Assembly (NCBI RefSeq): GCF_049801075.1 | Contig: NZ_JBNAGG010000003.1 | Location: 310,001-374,000, forward strand | Direction: 5' to 3' | DNA: 64,000 nucleotides | Origin: Maritalea sp049801075 | Lineage (GTDB): Bacteria; Pseudomonadota; Alphaproteobacteria; Rhizobiales; Devosiaceae | In this document: positions 24,988-32,436 of the stretch, in pieces | Numbering within the stretch: the first letter of the stretch is position 1 | How the letters are laid out: each line of letters starts with the position of its first letter | Position numbers and translations under genes: made by a program | The notes under the pieces: generated by a model | The model's input: only the letters and a program-made list of their open reading frames with translations | Told to the model about the DNA's origin: nothing | Database searches by the model: none

Positions 24988-25371
24988 TTGGCGTCATCTC
25001 AAAGCAAAGGCGAAAGCCAGCATATTCGGTTGGTACATTCCAACGAATCTTCTTCCAAATCGTCGCCCGCTCCTATGAATGTGAGCTTTGATCGGCGAGA
25101 GCTTTCCACCATTTTAAATGTATATGGGCGCAAAGTCGCCAGCGGCGATTGGCGCGACTATGCCATAGATATGCTGAAGGACCGTGCGGTATTTTCAATC
25201 TTCAAACGCGCCAGCGAAATGCCGGTTTTCCGGGTGGAAAAAGACCCCAGCCTTAGACGCAAGCAGGGGCAATATCGCGTTGTGGGTCAAAATGGCCAGG
25301 TGCTCAAGCGTGGGCATGAGCTGGCGCAATTGCTTAAGGTTTTGGACGGCGATATCAGCCTGGTGCGGTAG
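24988..25371 (+). CDS. DUF2794 conserved alphaproteobacterial protein
   Basis: The 127-residue protein contains the DUF2794 block from about residue 31 onward: VSFDRRELSTILNVYGRKVA, WRDYAIDMLKDRAVFSIFKR and the RxxGQYRVVGQNGQVLKRGH region. The N-terminal 30 residues are polar and variable. The start is TTG at 24988, with AGGG about 8 bases upstream; ATG 25075 is in frame but would remove the usual N-terminal tail. No function is known for this family, which is nearly restricted to alphaproteobacteria. Confidence 0.82.
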   Translation: MASSQSKGESQHIRLVHSNESSSKSSPAPMNVSFDRRELSTILNVYGRKVASGDWRDYAIDMLKDRAVFSIFKRASEMPVFRVEKDPSLRRKQGQYRVVGQNGQVLKRGHELAQLLKVLDGDISLVR

Positions 25372-25380
25372 TGGGCACTT

Positions 25381-25820
25381 GGCCATTGCACTGCCGTCGC
25401 TAACCGCGTTCGCTACCCTAGCATTTTTGCACGCCACCGCCGGACACTCCGTCCCTGGCACCCCCGGTTTTTTGCGCGCCGCCGTCGTTCGCTATGCTCA
25501 CTACCCCGGCATCCCCGCCTATGGGTGCCCCGCTCTAATGTTGTGCAAGGCGCACCGGCACCCTCCCACGTCATTACCGGACTTGATCCGGTAATCCATG
25601 TAGCGTTGGTAGCTGGGTCAAAACATGCATGATTTGCACCTTCACTGAAGTTGCTTGGACCCTGGATCAAGTCCAGGGTGCCGGTCGCGTGTGCAGATGT
25701 GTTTCGGAGTATATTAGCAAGGAAAAAGAGTGGACGAGCCTAGCGAGGACCTCGGGCCACTTTTGGCCCGCGCCCGCGCAGGTTAGGCGCCGAAAGGCGC
25801 TGCTCAACCGTGAGTGAAAA
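25381..25820. repeat. Mosaic repeat block B
   Basis: No gene is seen here. The block shares module order with block A: GC-rich units (about 25424-25466 and 25467-25518, plus a degenerate one at 25391-25422), then hairpins at 25573-25595 (same sequence as in A) and about 25660-25679. After these come a module with ggaaaaagagtggacgagc and a third hairpin at 25753-25770. This third hairpin has the same length and position as the one in A but a different stem: CGGGCCA/TGGCCCG instead of CGAAACCT/AGGTTTCG. The right end is diverged from the terminal repeat of element C. It lies between the convergent DUF2794 and BAX-inhibitor genes. Confidence 0.8.
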
Positions 25821-25832
25821 TAATATTCCCCC

Positions 25833-25865
25833 AAAAAAAATCCCCGCCTCAAACGAAGCGGGGAT
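25833..25865 (-). terminator. Rho-independent terminator of the BAX-inhibitor-1 gene
   Basis: ATCCCCGC and GCGGGGAT (25840-25847 and 25858-25865) form the stem. On the minus strand a run of eight T follows. It lies about 30 bases past the gene's stop codon. Confidence 0.9.
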
Positions 25866-25894
25866 CTTAATTTCAGCGCTTAGCTGTTGGGTCG

Positions 25895-26662
25895 CTATTC
25901 GCGATTGCCGAACAAGCGTAGCAACATCAAGAACAGGTTGATGAAGTCGAGATAGAGGGCCAAAGCACCCATAAGCATTTTCTTGCCCATGGTTTCTGAG
26001 CCGTCGCCCTCATAATAGTTCTCTTTGATCTTTTGCGTGTCATAGGCGGTGAGGCCAACAAACACCAACACACCAATGATGGAGATGGCAAAGGCCAAGG
26101 CGCCTGATTGCAAGAAGATGTTTACAACAGAAGCCAAGATGATGCCGATCAAGCCCATCATCAAGAATGAACCCATTGCGGTCAGGTCACGCTTGGTGGT
26201 GTAACCATAAAGGCTCATCGCGCCAAATGTACCGGCGGTGATGAAGAACACGCGGGCAATGCTTTCACCTGTATAGACCAAGAAGATCGATGACAGCGAA
26301 AGACCCATGGCAACTGAAAAGCCCCAGAACACCAATTGGGCGGTGGCGAATTTCATTTTATTGATGCCAAAGCTTAGGGCCAGAACAAAGCCCAAAGGAG
26401 CCAAAGCCACAACCCACTGCAATGGAGACCCATAAAGGGTAGCGCCCAAAGAGGTGAGGTAATGTGAACCCATTTGCGCCACAGCCGCATCAGGATTGTT
26501 TGTGGTTGTGAGCATGGTCAGGAAATAGGCCACCACACCGGTGATGCCCAAGGCAATGCCCATATAGTTGTAAACACCCAGCATATAGGTGCGCAGGCCC
26601 TCATCGATCGCGGCCTGAGCGCCGCCTCGTGAGGCCATTGTTTGACGATCATATTGTGCCAT
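25895..26662 (-). CDS. BAX inhibitor-1 / YccA-YbhL family membrane protein
   Basis: The 255-residue protein has about seven hydrophobic spans and family features: VYNYMGIALGITGVVAYF near the start, FGAMSLYGYTTKRDLTAMGS in the middle, and GLTAYDTQKIKENY and ALALYLDFINLFLMLLR at the end. The aspartates in the last part are those of the calcium-leak/pH-sensing fold. ATG 26662 is preferred over the longer open frame because AAAGGGA lies 7-8 bases upstream. A CTTGGC/GCCAAG hairpin at 26688-26704 lies in its leader. The cellular role in bacteria is poorly defined; membrane-protein quality control or ion leak is likely. Confidence 0.92.
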   Translation of the reverse strand: MAQYDRQTMASRGGAQAAIDEGLRTYMLGVYNYMGIALGITGVVAYFLTMLTTTNNPDAAVAQMGSHYLTSLGATLYGSPLQWVVALAPLGFVLALSFGINKMKFATAQLVFWGFSVAMGLSLSSIFLVYTGESIARVFFITAGTFGAMSLYGYTTKRDLTAMGSFLMMGLIGIILASVVNIFLQSGALAFAISIIGVLVFVGLTAYDTQKIKENYYEGDGSETMGKKMLMGALALYLDFINLFLMLLRLFGNRE

Positions 26663-26881
26663 AGATGAGTTCCCTTTCAGCAATTCTCTTGGCGTTATGC
26701 CAAGTGGATATAATCTTGCGGCTAATATGGAGATGAATTCCGACAATTTCAAGATGTACGTGCAACTGTTGAATACGGTTTAGTCCTTGAGGCAACAAAT
26801 AAAATTTTCGCTAAATTGTCACACGAATCATGGTAGTCTGAGACATAGGCGATTATGTCATGCATCTGGAAGGGAGGTATT

Positions 26882-27421
26882 ATGCCCCGTCTCTTCACTG
26901 GTCTGGAAATCCCAGGCGATGTTGGTTTCGCGCTTTCCTTAAAACGAGGCGGCCTGCACGGCGCGCGTTGGATCGATCCCTCAAATTATCACATAACTTT
27001 GCGCTATATTGGTGATGTTGATCACCATACGGCACATGAAATTGTGCACGAGCTGGATCGATTGTCGATTGAGGAACCGTTCGATGTCACTTTGTCGCAT
27101 CTTGGGGTTTTTGGCGGTAAAAGACCCCGCGCTCTGTTTGCTGGGGTAGATCCCGCGTCCGAATTGCAGCAATTGCACGACAAGCAGGAGCGGGTGATGC
27201 AACAATTGGGTTTAAAGCCTTCTGGGCGCAAATATTCTCCGCATGTAACACTGGCGCGCTTAAATGATGTTCCGCCGCAAGATATGGCGCATCATTTGCA
27301 AACGTCGGGCGCCTTTTATCCTTTGCGATTCCGGGTTGCGCGATTTGTGCTCTATTCAGCGCGGGATTCCATCGGAGGCGGGCCTTATTTGGTGGAAGAG
27401 ACCTATCCGCTGGCGGCATAG
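26882..27421 (+). CDS. thpR: RNA 2',3'-cyclic phosphodiesterase (2H family)
   Basis: The 179-residue protein has the two catalytic HxTx motifs of the 2H phosphoesterases: HITL (H37) and HVTL (H121). The MPRLFTGLEIP start is typical of ThpR/LigT. These enzymes hydrolyse 2',3'-cyclic RNA ends and can ligate tRNA halves in vitro. ATG 26882 has a strong GGGAGG site 4 bases upstream and is chosen over the longer frame. The repeat element at 27423-27581 begins directly after its stop. Confidence 0.93.
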   Translation: MPRLFTGLEIPGDVGFALSLKRGGLHGARWIDPSNYHITLRYIGDVDHHTAHEIVHELDRLSIEEPFDVTLSHLGVFGGKRPRALFAGVDPASELQQLHDKQERVMQQLGLKPSGRKYSPHVTLARLNDVPPQDMAHHLQTSGAFYPLRFRVARFVLYSARDSIGGGPYLVEETYPLAA

Positions 27422-27422
27422 A

Positions 27423-27581
27423 TTTGTCTCACGGCCGTTCGATGCTCGCTTTGCGCGCCGCCACCGGACACTGCGTGTCCGTCCCCGGCACCCCCGCCGA
27501 CTGGTGCAACGCAAAAAACTCAGTGCAAACGAGGGAAAAGAGCGGACGAGCACAGCGAGCATCGAACAGCCGTGAGACAAA
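27423..27581. repeat. Repeat element C with 28-base terminal inverted repeats
   Basis: The left end (27423-27450, starting TTTGTCTCACGGCCG) and right end (27554-27581) are inverted copies with one mismatch in 28 bases. The 159-base element contains one GC-rich unit with the CGGACAC/GTGTCCG hairpin core and the module cgagggaaaagagcggacgagc that is shared with blocks A and B. It has no coding capacity, so it resembles a MITE or palindromic repeat. It nearly fills the gap between the stops of the convergent thpR and phosphatase genes. Confidence 0.85.
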
Positions 27582-27585
27582 ATAA

Positions 27586-28053
27586 CTACCCCTTATATCG
27601 CGCCAAGATATTCTCGCTGGCATCTTCAATCAGGTCGAGCACATGTGTGAAACCATCTTCACCACCAAAATAGGGATCGGGCACTTCTTGGGTGCTTGAA
27701 TTACCGTAAGGCAGAAACAATTCGATTTGTGCGGTGGCGTCAGCGGGGGCAAGATTTTTCAGATTGCGCAGATTAGAGCGATCCATCGCCAAGATTAGAT
27801 CAAATGTATAGAAATCGTCGGGCTGAACCTGACGCGCTCTTAGGGGCGAAAGATCATAGCCGCGCTGCAATGCTGTTTGGGTTGCGCGTTCATCTGGTGG
27901 GTGGCCAATATGCCAATCGCCTGTGCCGGCGCTATCGATGGTCAAGCTTTGGCCGTTATTTTGCGCCATCTGCTGCAACACAGCGTGCGCCGTAGGTGAA
28001 CGACAAATATTTCCAAGGCACACAAGCAGAATTGATTGCGGAAAAGTGGACAT
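27586..28053 (-). CDS. Low-molecular-weight protein tyrosine phosphatase
   Basis: The 155-residue protein has the P-loop C12-LGNICR-S with the CX5R signature close to the N-terminus, and the general-acid motif DPYFGG near residue 126. These are the two hallmarks of the LMW-PTP family, which dephosphorylates tyrosine (or, in ArsC relatives, reduces arsenate). ATG 28053 has AAAGGAG 6 bases upstream and is preferred over the longer frame. No kinase or capsule gene is nearby, so the substrate is unknown. Confidence 0.93.
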   Translation of the reverse strand: MSTFPQSILLVCLGNICRSPTAHAVLQQMAQNNGQSLTIDSAGTGDWHIGHPPDERATQTALQRGYDLSPLRARQVQPDDFYTFDLILAMDRSNLRNLKNLAPADATAQIELFLPYGNSSTQEVPDPYFGGEDGFTHVLDLIEDASENILARYKG

Positions 28054-28177
28054 TTTGGCTCCTTTGCCGATCAGTTTTAACGCTTCATTCACCTTGACTT
28101 GTGAAACAGGGTGTATGGATTAGACATATGCCAAAATAAGGTCAAATTTCTGCTTATTTTGAGGATTTGATTAAAAT

Positions 28178-28195
28178 GCTGCAAATCTTTGCAGC
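28178..28195. promoter_or_regulatory. 18-base palindrome upstream of the IalB-like gene
   Basis: GCTGCAAA-TC-TTTGCAGC has perfect 8-base arms around a 2-base centre. A second inverted repeat, AAAATAAG/CTTATTTT, spans 28133-28160. Both lie between the divergent phosphatase and IalB-like genes and may be regulator sites; no regulator is proposed. Confidence 0.4.
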
Positions 28196-28259
28196 TTGGT
28201 AACCCTCATTGGCGGATAATAAGCGGGAACGTGGGTAATTGGATAAAGGACCCAAAGGA

Positions 28260-28793
28260 ATGATTGAAGCAACAAAGATGAAAAGATTTGCGCTTAAAGC
28301 GGGTGTTGCATTGATGGTCGGCTTGCTCTCAGCAGGTACAGCACAAGCGGCAGCCACCAAGATTGGCACCTTCAATTTATGGACCGCGTGGACTGATCAG
28401 GATAGCAAGGGCAAGATTTGCTATATCTCCTCGCAGCCGCAAGATGCGCAGCCAACAAATGTGAAGCGCAGCCCGATCCATTTTCTGGTGACTCACCGTA
28501 TGGGCACTGGCAAACGCAATGAGGTCGCGACCTTGATCGGTTATCCGTTCAAGCCGGGCGCAGAAGCAAGCGCCACTGTGGATGGCAAAGCCTATCCCAT
28601 GGTGACCGACAGCGAGCAAGAGGCAGGCTGGTTGGCTTCAACTGCCGACGAACCTAGTTTCGTTGCGGCGATGAAGCGTGGGTCTGAAATGGTTGTTCGC
28701 GGTATTTCAACGCGCGGTACACGCACCACCGACACTTATTCATTGTCTGGTGTCACGGCGGCGATGAACGCAATCGATAAAGAATGTAATTAA
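28260..28793 (+). CDS. IalB-family (invasion-associated locus B) secreted protein, copy 1
   Basis: The protein of 177 residues (from ATG 28260; ATG 28278 is an alternative) has a signal peptide ending at about TAQA. The IalB-type domain shows FNLWTAWTDQDSKGKICYISSQP, a middle YPMVTD region, and the ending YSLSGVTAAMNAIDKECN. Cysteines near the start and end of the domain could form a disulfide. IalB was named in Bartonella for erythrocyte invasion, but homologues are widespread in free-living Rhizobiales and their general function is unknown. A paralogue follows directly and rlmN follows that. Confidence 0.85.
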   Translation: MIEATKMKRFALKAGVALMVGLLSAGTAQAAATKIGTFNLWTAWTDQDSKGKICYISSQPQDAQPTNVKRSPIHFLVTHRMGTGKRNEVATLIGYPFKPGAEASATVDGKAYPMVTDSEQEAGWLASTADEPSFVAAMKRGSEMVVRGISTRGTRTTDTYSLSGVTAAMNAIDKECN

Positions 28794-28809
28794 TCCCTTT
28801 GGGGATTAA
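28790..28809 (+). terminator. Hairpin after the first IalB-like gene
   Basis: TTAATCCC (28790-28797) pairs perfectly with GGGATTAA (28802-28809) around a 4-base loop, overlapping the stop codon. There is no T run, so it may be an RNA-processing or weak termination site. Confidence 0.35.
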
Positions 28810-28923
28810 ATGTCATGCAAAGCGCGGGCGAGAACCGCGCTTTCGTGCGTTTTGGGGTGCATTTTCCACCGAGCTGTGGTTTAACCCCACATAAGTCGAG
28901 AATGAAAAGCTTAAGGCAGGTTT

Positions 28924-29463
28924 ATGCGCATCAGCAAAATTTGGTTCTCTCAGTGCGCGCTGGTCAAAATCGGTTTTCTGGCCATGATCATGGTTTTGGC
29001 CCTGGGCCAAGCGGGTTTTGCGCAGTCAGTGCAGTCATTGGGTGATTTTAAGGCCTGGTCGGCCTATTCCACAGTGAAATCGGCGACCAATTTGTGTTTT
29101 GTGCATTCCAAGCCGGTGGAAGTTGATCCGCAATTGGAAAATATGGGTGATCCCTATTTTTATGTCACGCACCGCCCAAATGAGGGCGTGCGCTATGAGA
29201 TCAATATTGTGGCGGGCTTTAATTTTCAGACGGACAGCTTGGCTGCGGCGCAGATTGGCGGTCAGTCTTATTCTTTGTTTACGCAAGGGGATTCAGCTTG
29301 GCTGGAAGATGTGAGCCAAAGCGCCGATATGGCAGCGGCCATGCGGCGTGGTTCGACCATGGTTGTTGAAGGCATTGATGAGCGCGGCACCAAAGTGCGG
29401 CTGGTGTTTTCACTTTCGGGTGCAACCGCTTCCATGCGCGCGATTGATAATGCCTGTGGCTAG
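28924..29463 (+). CDS. IalB-family secreted protein, copy 2
   Basis: The 179-residue protein has a signal peptide (hydrophobic core about residues 12-29, ending GFAQ). It shows the same layout as its upstream neighbour: LGDFKAWSAYSTVKSATNLC, DPYFYVTHRP, MRRGSTMVVEGIDERGTKV and FSLSGATASMRAIDNACG. The parallel blocks MKRGSEMVVRGISTRGT and MRRGSTMVVEGIDERGT show that the two arose by tandem duplication. Divergence elsewhere is high, so the duplication is old. It precedes rlmN by 78 bases. Confidence 0.85.
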   Translation: MRISKIWFSQCALVKIGFLAMIMVLALGQAGFAQSVQSLGDFKAWSAYSTVKSATNLCFVHSKPVEVDPQLENMGDPYFYVTHRPNEGVRYEINIVAGFNFQTDSLAAAQIGGQSYSLFTQGDSAWLEDVSQSADMAAAMRRGSTMVVEGIDERGTKVRLVFSLSGATASMRAIDNACG

Positions 29464-29541
29464 CGAGCCCTTACTCTAAATTCTTTGCCTTTTGGCCTAG
29501 GGTCTGGTATTGGCTCGCCTCTGAATTGATGAGGTTATAAG

Positions 29542-30738
29542 ATGTCGATCAGCCTAGATATTGCCAATGCCAATGTGAAAACCGCCACCAAACCATCTTT
29601 GGTGGGGATGGATCGTGATGATCTGATGGCGGCGCTGGAAGAGTTGGGCCTACCTGAAAAGCAGCGCAAAATGCGCGTTTCGCAGCTGTGGAACTGGCTT
29701 TATGTCAATGGCGTGAGCGATTTTGATCAAATGACCAACATCGCCAAGGGACTGCGGCAGCAATTGGCCGACAAGTTTGATTTGTCGCGCCCGGAAATTG
29801 TGTCCGAGCAGGTTTCGACAGATGGCACGCGCAAATGGTTGTTCCGGTTTACGGACCCGATGCAACCCAATATGCCGCCGGTTGATGTTGAGACAGTTTA
29901 TATTCCTGAAGAAGATCGCGGCACTTTGTGTGTATCCTCGCAAGTGGGCTGTACGCTCACCTGCACCTTCTGCCATACGGGCACACAAAAGCTGGTGCGC
30001 AATCTGACCGCTGGTGAAATTGTGTCGCAAGTGTTGATGGCGCGGGAGCGTTTGGGCGATTATCCAGGGGGCGAGCGCCCGACGGACGGGATTGTGCCGC
30101 GCGCTGGCATCCGCTCGGTCACCAATGTGGTGATGATGGGCATGGGCGAGCCGCTTTATAATTATGACAATGTGAAAAAGGCGATGCTGCTGATGTCGGA
30201 CGGGGAGGGCATTTCCCTGTCGCGTCGCCGCATTACCTTGTCGACCTCCGGCGTGGTGCCGTCAATTCCGAAAATTGGCGAAGAAACCGGCGTGATGCTG
30301 GCCATTTCACTGCACGCGGTGAATGATGAGCTGCGCAACGAGTTGGTGCCGATCAACAAAAAGTGGCCGCTTGAAGAGCTACTTGAGGCATGCCGCAACT
30401 ATCCGGGCCTGTCCAATGCCAAGCGCATCACCTTTGAATATGTGATGCTCAAAGATGTGAATGACAGCGTGCAGGATGCTAAGAAATTGGTGCGTATGTT
30501 GGATGGCATCCCCGCCAAGATCAATTTGATCCCGTTCAACCCGTGGCCAGGCTCACAGTATGAATGTTCAAGCTGGGCACAGATCGAGAAATTTGCCGAC
30601 ATTGTCAATATGGCCGGATATGCCAGCCCCGTGCGCACGCCGCGCGGCCGCGATATTTTTGCCGCGTGTGGTCAGTTGAAATCTGAAACTGAGCGCATGA
30701 GCAAAAAAGAACGCGATGCCATTGCGGCGGCGGAATAG
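29542..30738 (+). CDS. rlmN: 23S rRNA (adenine-C2)-methyltransferase / tRNA methyltransferase RlmN
   Basis: RlmN is a radical-SAM enzyme that methylates C2 of A2503 in 23S rRNA and A37 in some tRNAs. The 398-residue protein has C137, C141 and C144 in the CTLTCTFCHTG cluster motif, the MGMGEPLYNYDNV segment, and the methyl-carrying cysteine C376 in FAACGQL. GAGG lies upstream of the start. In related bacteria an IalB-family gene commonly lies next to rlmN, as here. Confidence 0.96.
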   Translation: MSISLDIANANVKTATKPSLVGMDRDDLMAALEELGLPEKQRKMRVSQLWNWLYVNGVSDFDQMTNIAKGLRQQLADKFDLSRPEIVSEQVSTDGTRKWLFRFTDPMQPNMPPVDVETVYIPEEDRGTLCVSSQVGCTLTCTFCHTGTQKLVRNLTAGEIVSQVLMARERLGDYPGGERPTDGIVPRAGIRSVTNVVMMGMGEPLYNYDNVKKAMLLMSDGEGISLSRRRITLSTSGVVPSIPKIGEETGVMLAISLHAVNDELRNELVPINKKWPLEELLEACRNYPGLSNAKRITFEYVMLKDVNDSVQDAKKLVRMLDGIPAKINLIPFNPWPGSQYECSSWAQIEKFADIVNMAGYASPVRTPRGRDIFAACGQLKSETERMSKKERDAIAAAE

Positions 30739-30739
30739 G

Positions 30740-31754
30740 CTAAGCGTCAACCGCGTGTTCTCGCTGCCACTGGCGGGGTGATTTTCCATGCCGCTGCTTC
30801 CACGCGCGGTGAAATTGTCGCGTTGAGTTATAGCCCAGCCGATCCACCAGATTTTCAATGCTCAAATGCTGTGCTTTCAGCATGTTCTCCGCCATGGCGA
30901 TGCGTAATCCATTGATATAGTCCGGCACGGTTACGCCTGTTTCTTTGTTGAAGAGGCGGGAGAAATGGCGCGCGCTCATATGCGCCTCTTTGGCCAGGCG
31001 CTCCACCGTCCAATCCGCTGTTGGGTTGGTGGTGACTTGATCTTGAATGCGGTGAATGGTGGGGTGCAAATGGCTGCGGCCCTGCAAAAAGGGCGAGAGT
31101 TGCGGTTCGCTCCCATTGCGCCGGTTAAACACCACCATGTGCTGCGCGATTTGCGCTGCCGCCGCCAATCCCAGCCGCTTGCTTACAATATGCAGCATCA
31201 AATCGATGCCGGAGGTGATGCCCGCGCTGGAAAAGCAATTGCCATCTTCAATATAGAGCCGGTTTTCCTCCACTTTGATTTTGGGGGAAATGGCGCGCAG
31301 CTCATCTAGGCATTTATGGTGCGTGGTGCAGCGCCGACCGTCAAATAAGCCGGAGCGTGCAGCATCCAAGGCGCCGCTACATACGGTGACGAGCTGGTGG
31401 TTGGGTGTGATGGTTTTGCGCAGCCAGGCCTGCAATCGCGCATTCGCGCGTTTGATGTCTTGTGGGTCTAGCGTTTCCACAAAGCCGGGCATTTCGCTGG
31501 CGTTGCCGCACACCACCACCATGGCATCCGGCTCAATTTCTACTGGCAGCGGCGCTACATTGGCCAGCGCGTAGCCCAACGACGTGGGGGCATTGGGCAT
31601 GGTGCCGATAAATTGCACGTCATAACGCCATTGATTTTGCACCATATTGGCGCCGCGCAGCACCTCACAAGGGCCAGCAACATCAAGCATCAGCGGCGTT
31701 AGGACCTAAGACAAAATAGGTTTTGATGGGGATGGGTGCTGGCCCTCTATCCAT
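30740..31754 (-). pseudogene. GlxA-like AraC-family regulator with N-terminal frameshift
   Basis: From 31690 down the frame encodes a DJ-1/PfpI-like sensor domain (MLDVAGPCEVLRGAN at the start, VTVCSGALDAARSGLF around the nucleophile elbow) and a C-terminal AraC helix-turn-helix pair, 316 residues. The usual first beta-strand is missing from this frame. It is found one frame over, after ATG 31754, which has GGAGA 5 bases upstream and encodes MDRGPAPIPIKTYFVL. Removing one base near 31705-31709 would join the two into a normal N-terminus continuing VLTPLMLDVAGP. Either a real frameshift or a sequencing error explains this; use of ATG 31690 alone would give a protein missing the first strand. 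The gene follows the isochorismatase-family gene by one base. Confidence 0.75.
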
Positions 31755-31755
31755 A

Positions 31756-32310
31756 TTAATCTCCGAAATGGGCGATGGCGTCATCCACGCTGCGGATTGT
31801 GGCGAAACGTTTGGACAATACGGTTTCCGTGCGGTGTTTGATCTGGTCGGCGGCAAGCGTCGAGCCATCCGGGTGTTGCATATCGAAAGTGAGTGTGGCG
31901 TCGGTGACAAAGTTCACCTTATAGCCCATATCACTGGCATTTCGTGTGGTGGTTTCGCAGCATTGTTCGGTGCGGATGCCGCAAATGGTGAGCTCATTAA
32001 TGTTATTTTCCTTCTACCAGATATCCAGTGTGGTGCCGATAAAGGCGCTGTGGCGTGTTTTTTCGATCACCAAATCGGGGGTGAAGGCGAGGGGCGCAAA
32101 TGTTTTGATGTTGCCAGAGGATTTAGCAAAAGCCCCTTCTGGTTCGATATGAAAGATCTGCACCAGCTTGAGGCCACCTTGTTGGGCGGCATCAATTAGC
32201 TTTTGGGTGTGTTCAACAAAGTCAGGGACATAATGTTCTTGATAATAGTCGCGGTGGCGAAAGCTTTCCTGCACATCGATGATGAGCAATGCATGAGATT
32301 TTTCTGACAT
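31756..32310 (-). pseudogene. Isochorismatase-family cysteine hydrolase with in-frame TAG
   Basis: From ATG 32310 (AAAGG upstream) the frame encodes MSEKSHALLIIDVQESF, with the family's aspartate, and later EKTRHSAFIGTTLDIW, with the lysine region. A TAG at 32014-32016 then stops it. Past that codon the same frame continues without interruption to TAA at 31756-31758 and contains the nucleophile region LTICGIRTEQCCETTTRNAS. The full length would be 184 codons, normal for the family. A TTG-to-TAG change would explain it. The truncated product lacks the catalytic cysteine and should be inactive. TAG ends many genes here, so recoding is unlikely. Confidence 0.8.
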
Positions 32311-32436
32311 TTTACGCCTTTCAGTTTGAATGTGAATCAAACCATATGCGCTTATAACGGGGTATTACATGCGCTCGCGCGACAAGAATAGGACAATTTG
32401 CGCCAAAAATAAATGCTGGACGAAGGGCGCTATGCG

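Noticed and set aside
25629..25852. Short open frames on both strands in block B
   Set aside because: They are made of repeat modules and match only the corresponding non-coding part of block A.
32014..32016. TAG as a recoded sense codon (pyrrolysine or suppression)
   Set aside because: TAG ends many intact genes in this window, such as ccoS and tdh, and the protein family has no known amber-coded residue at this place.
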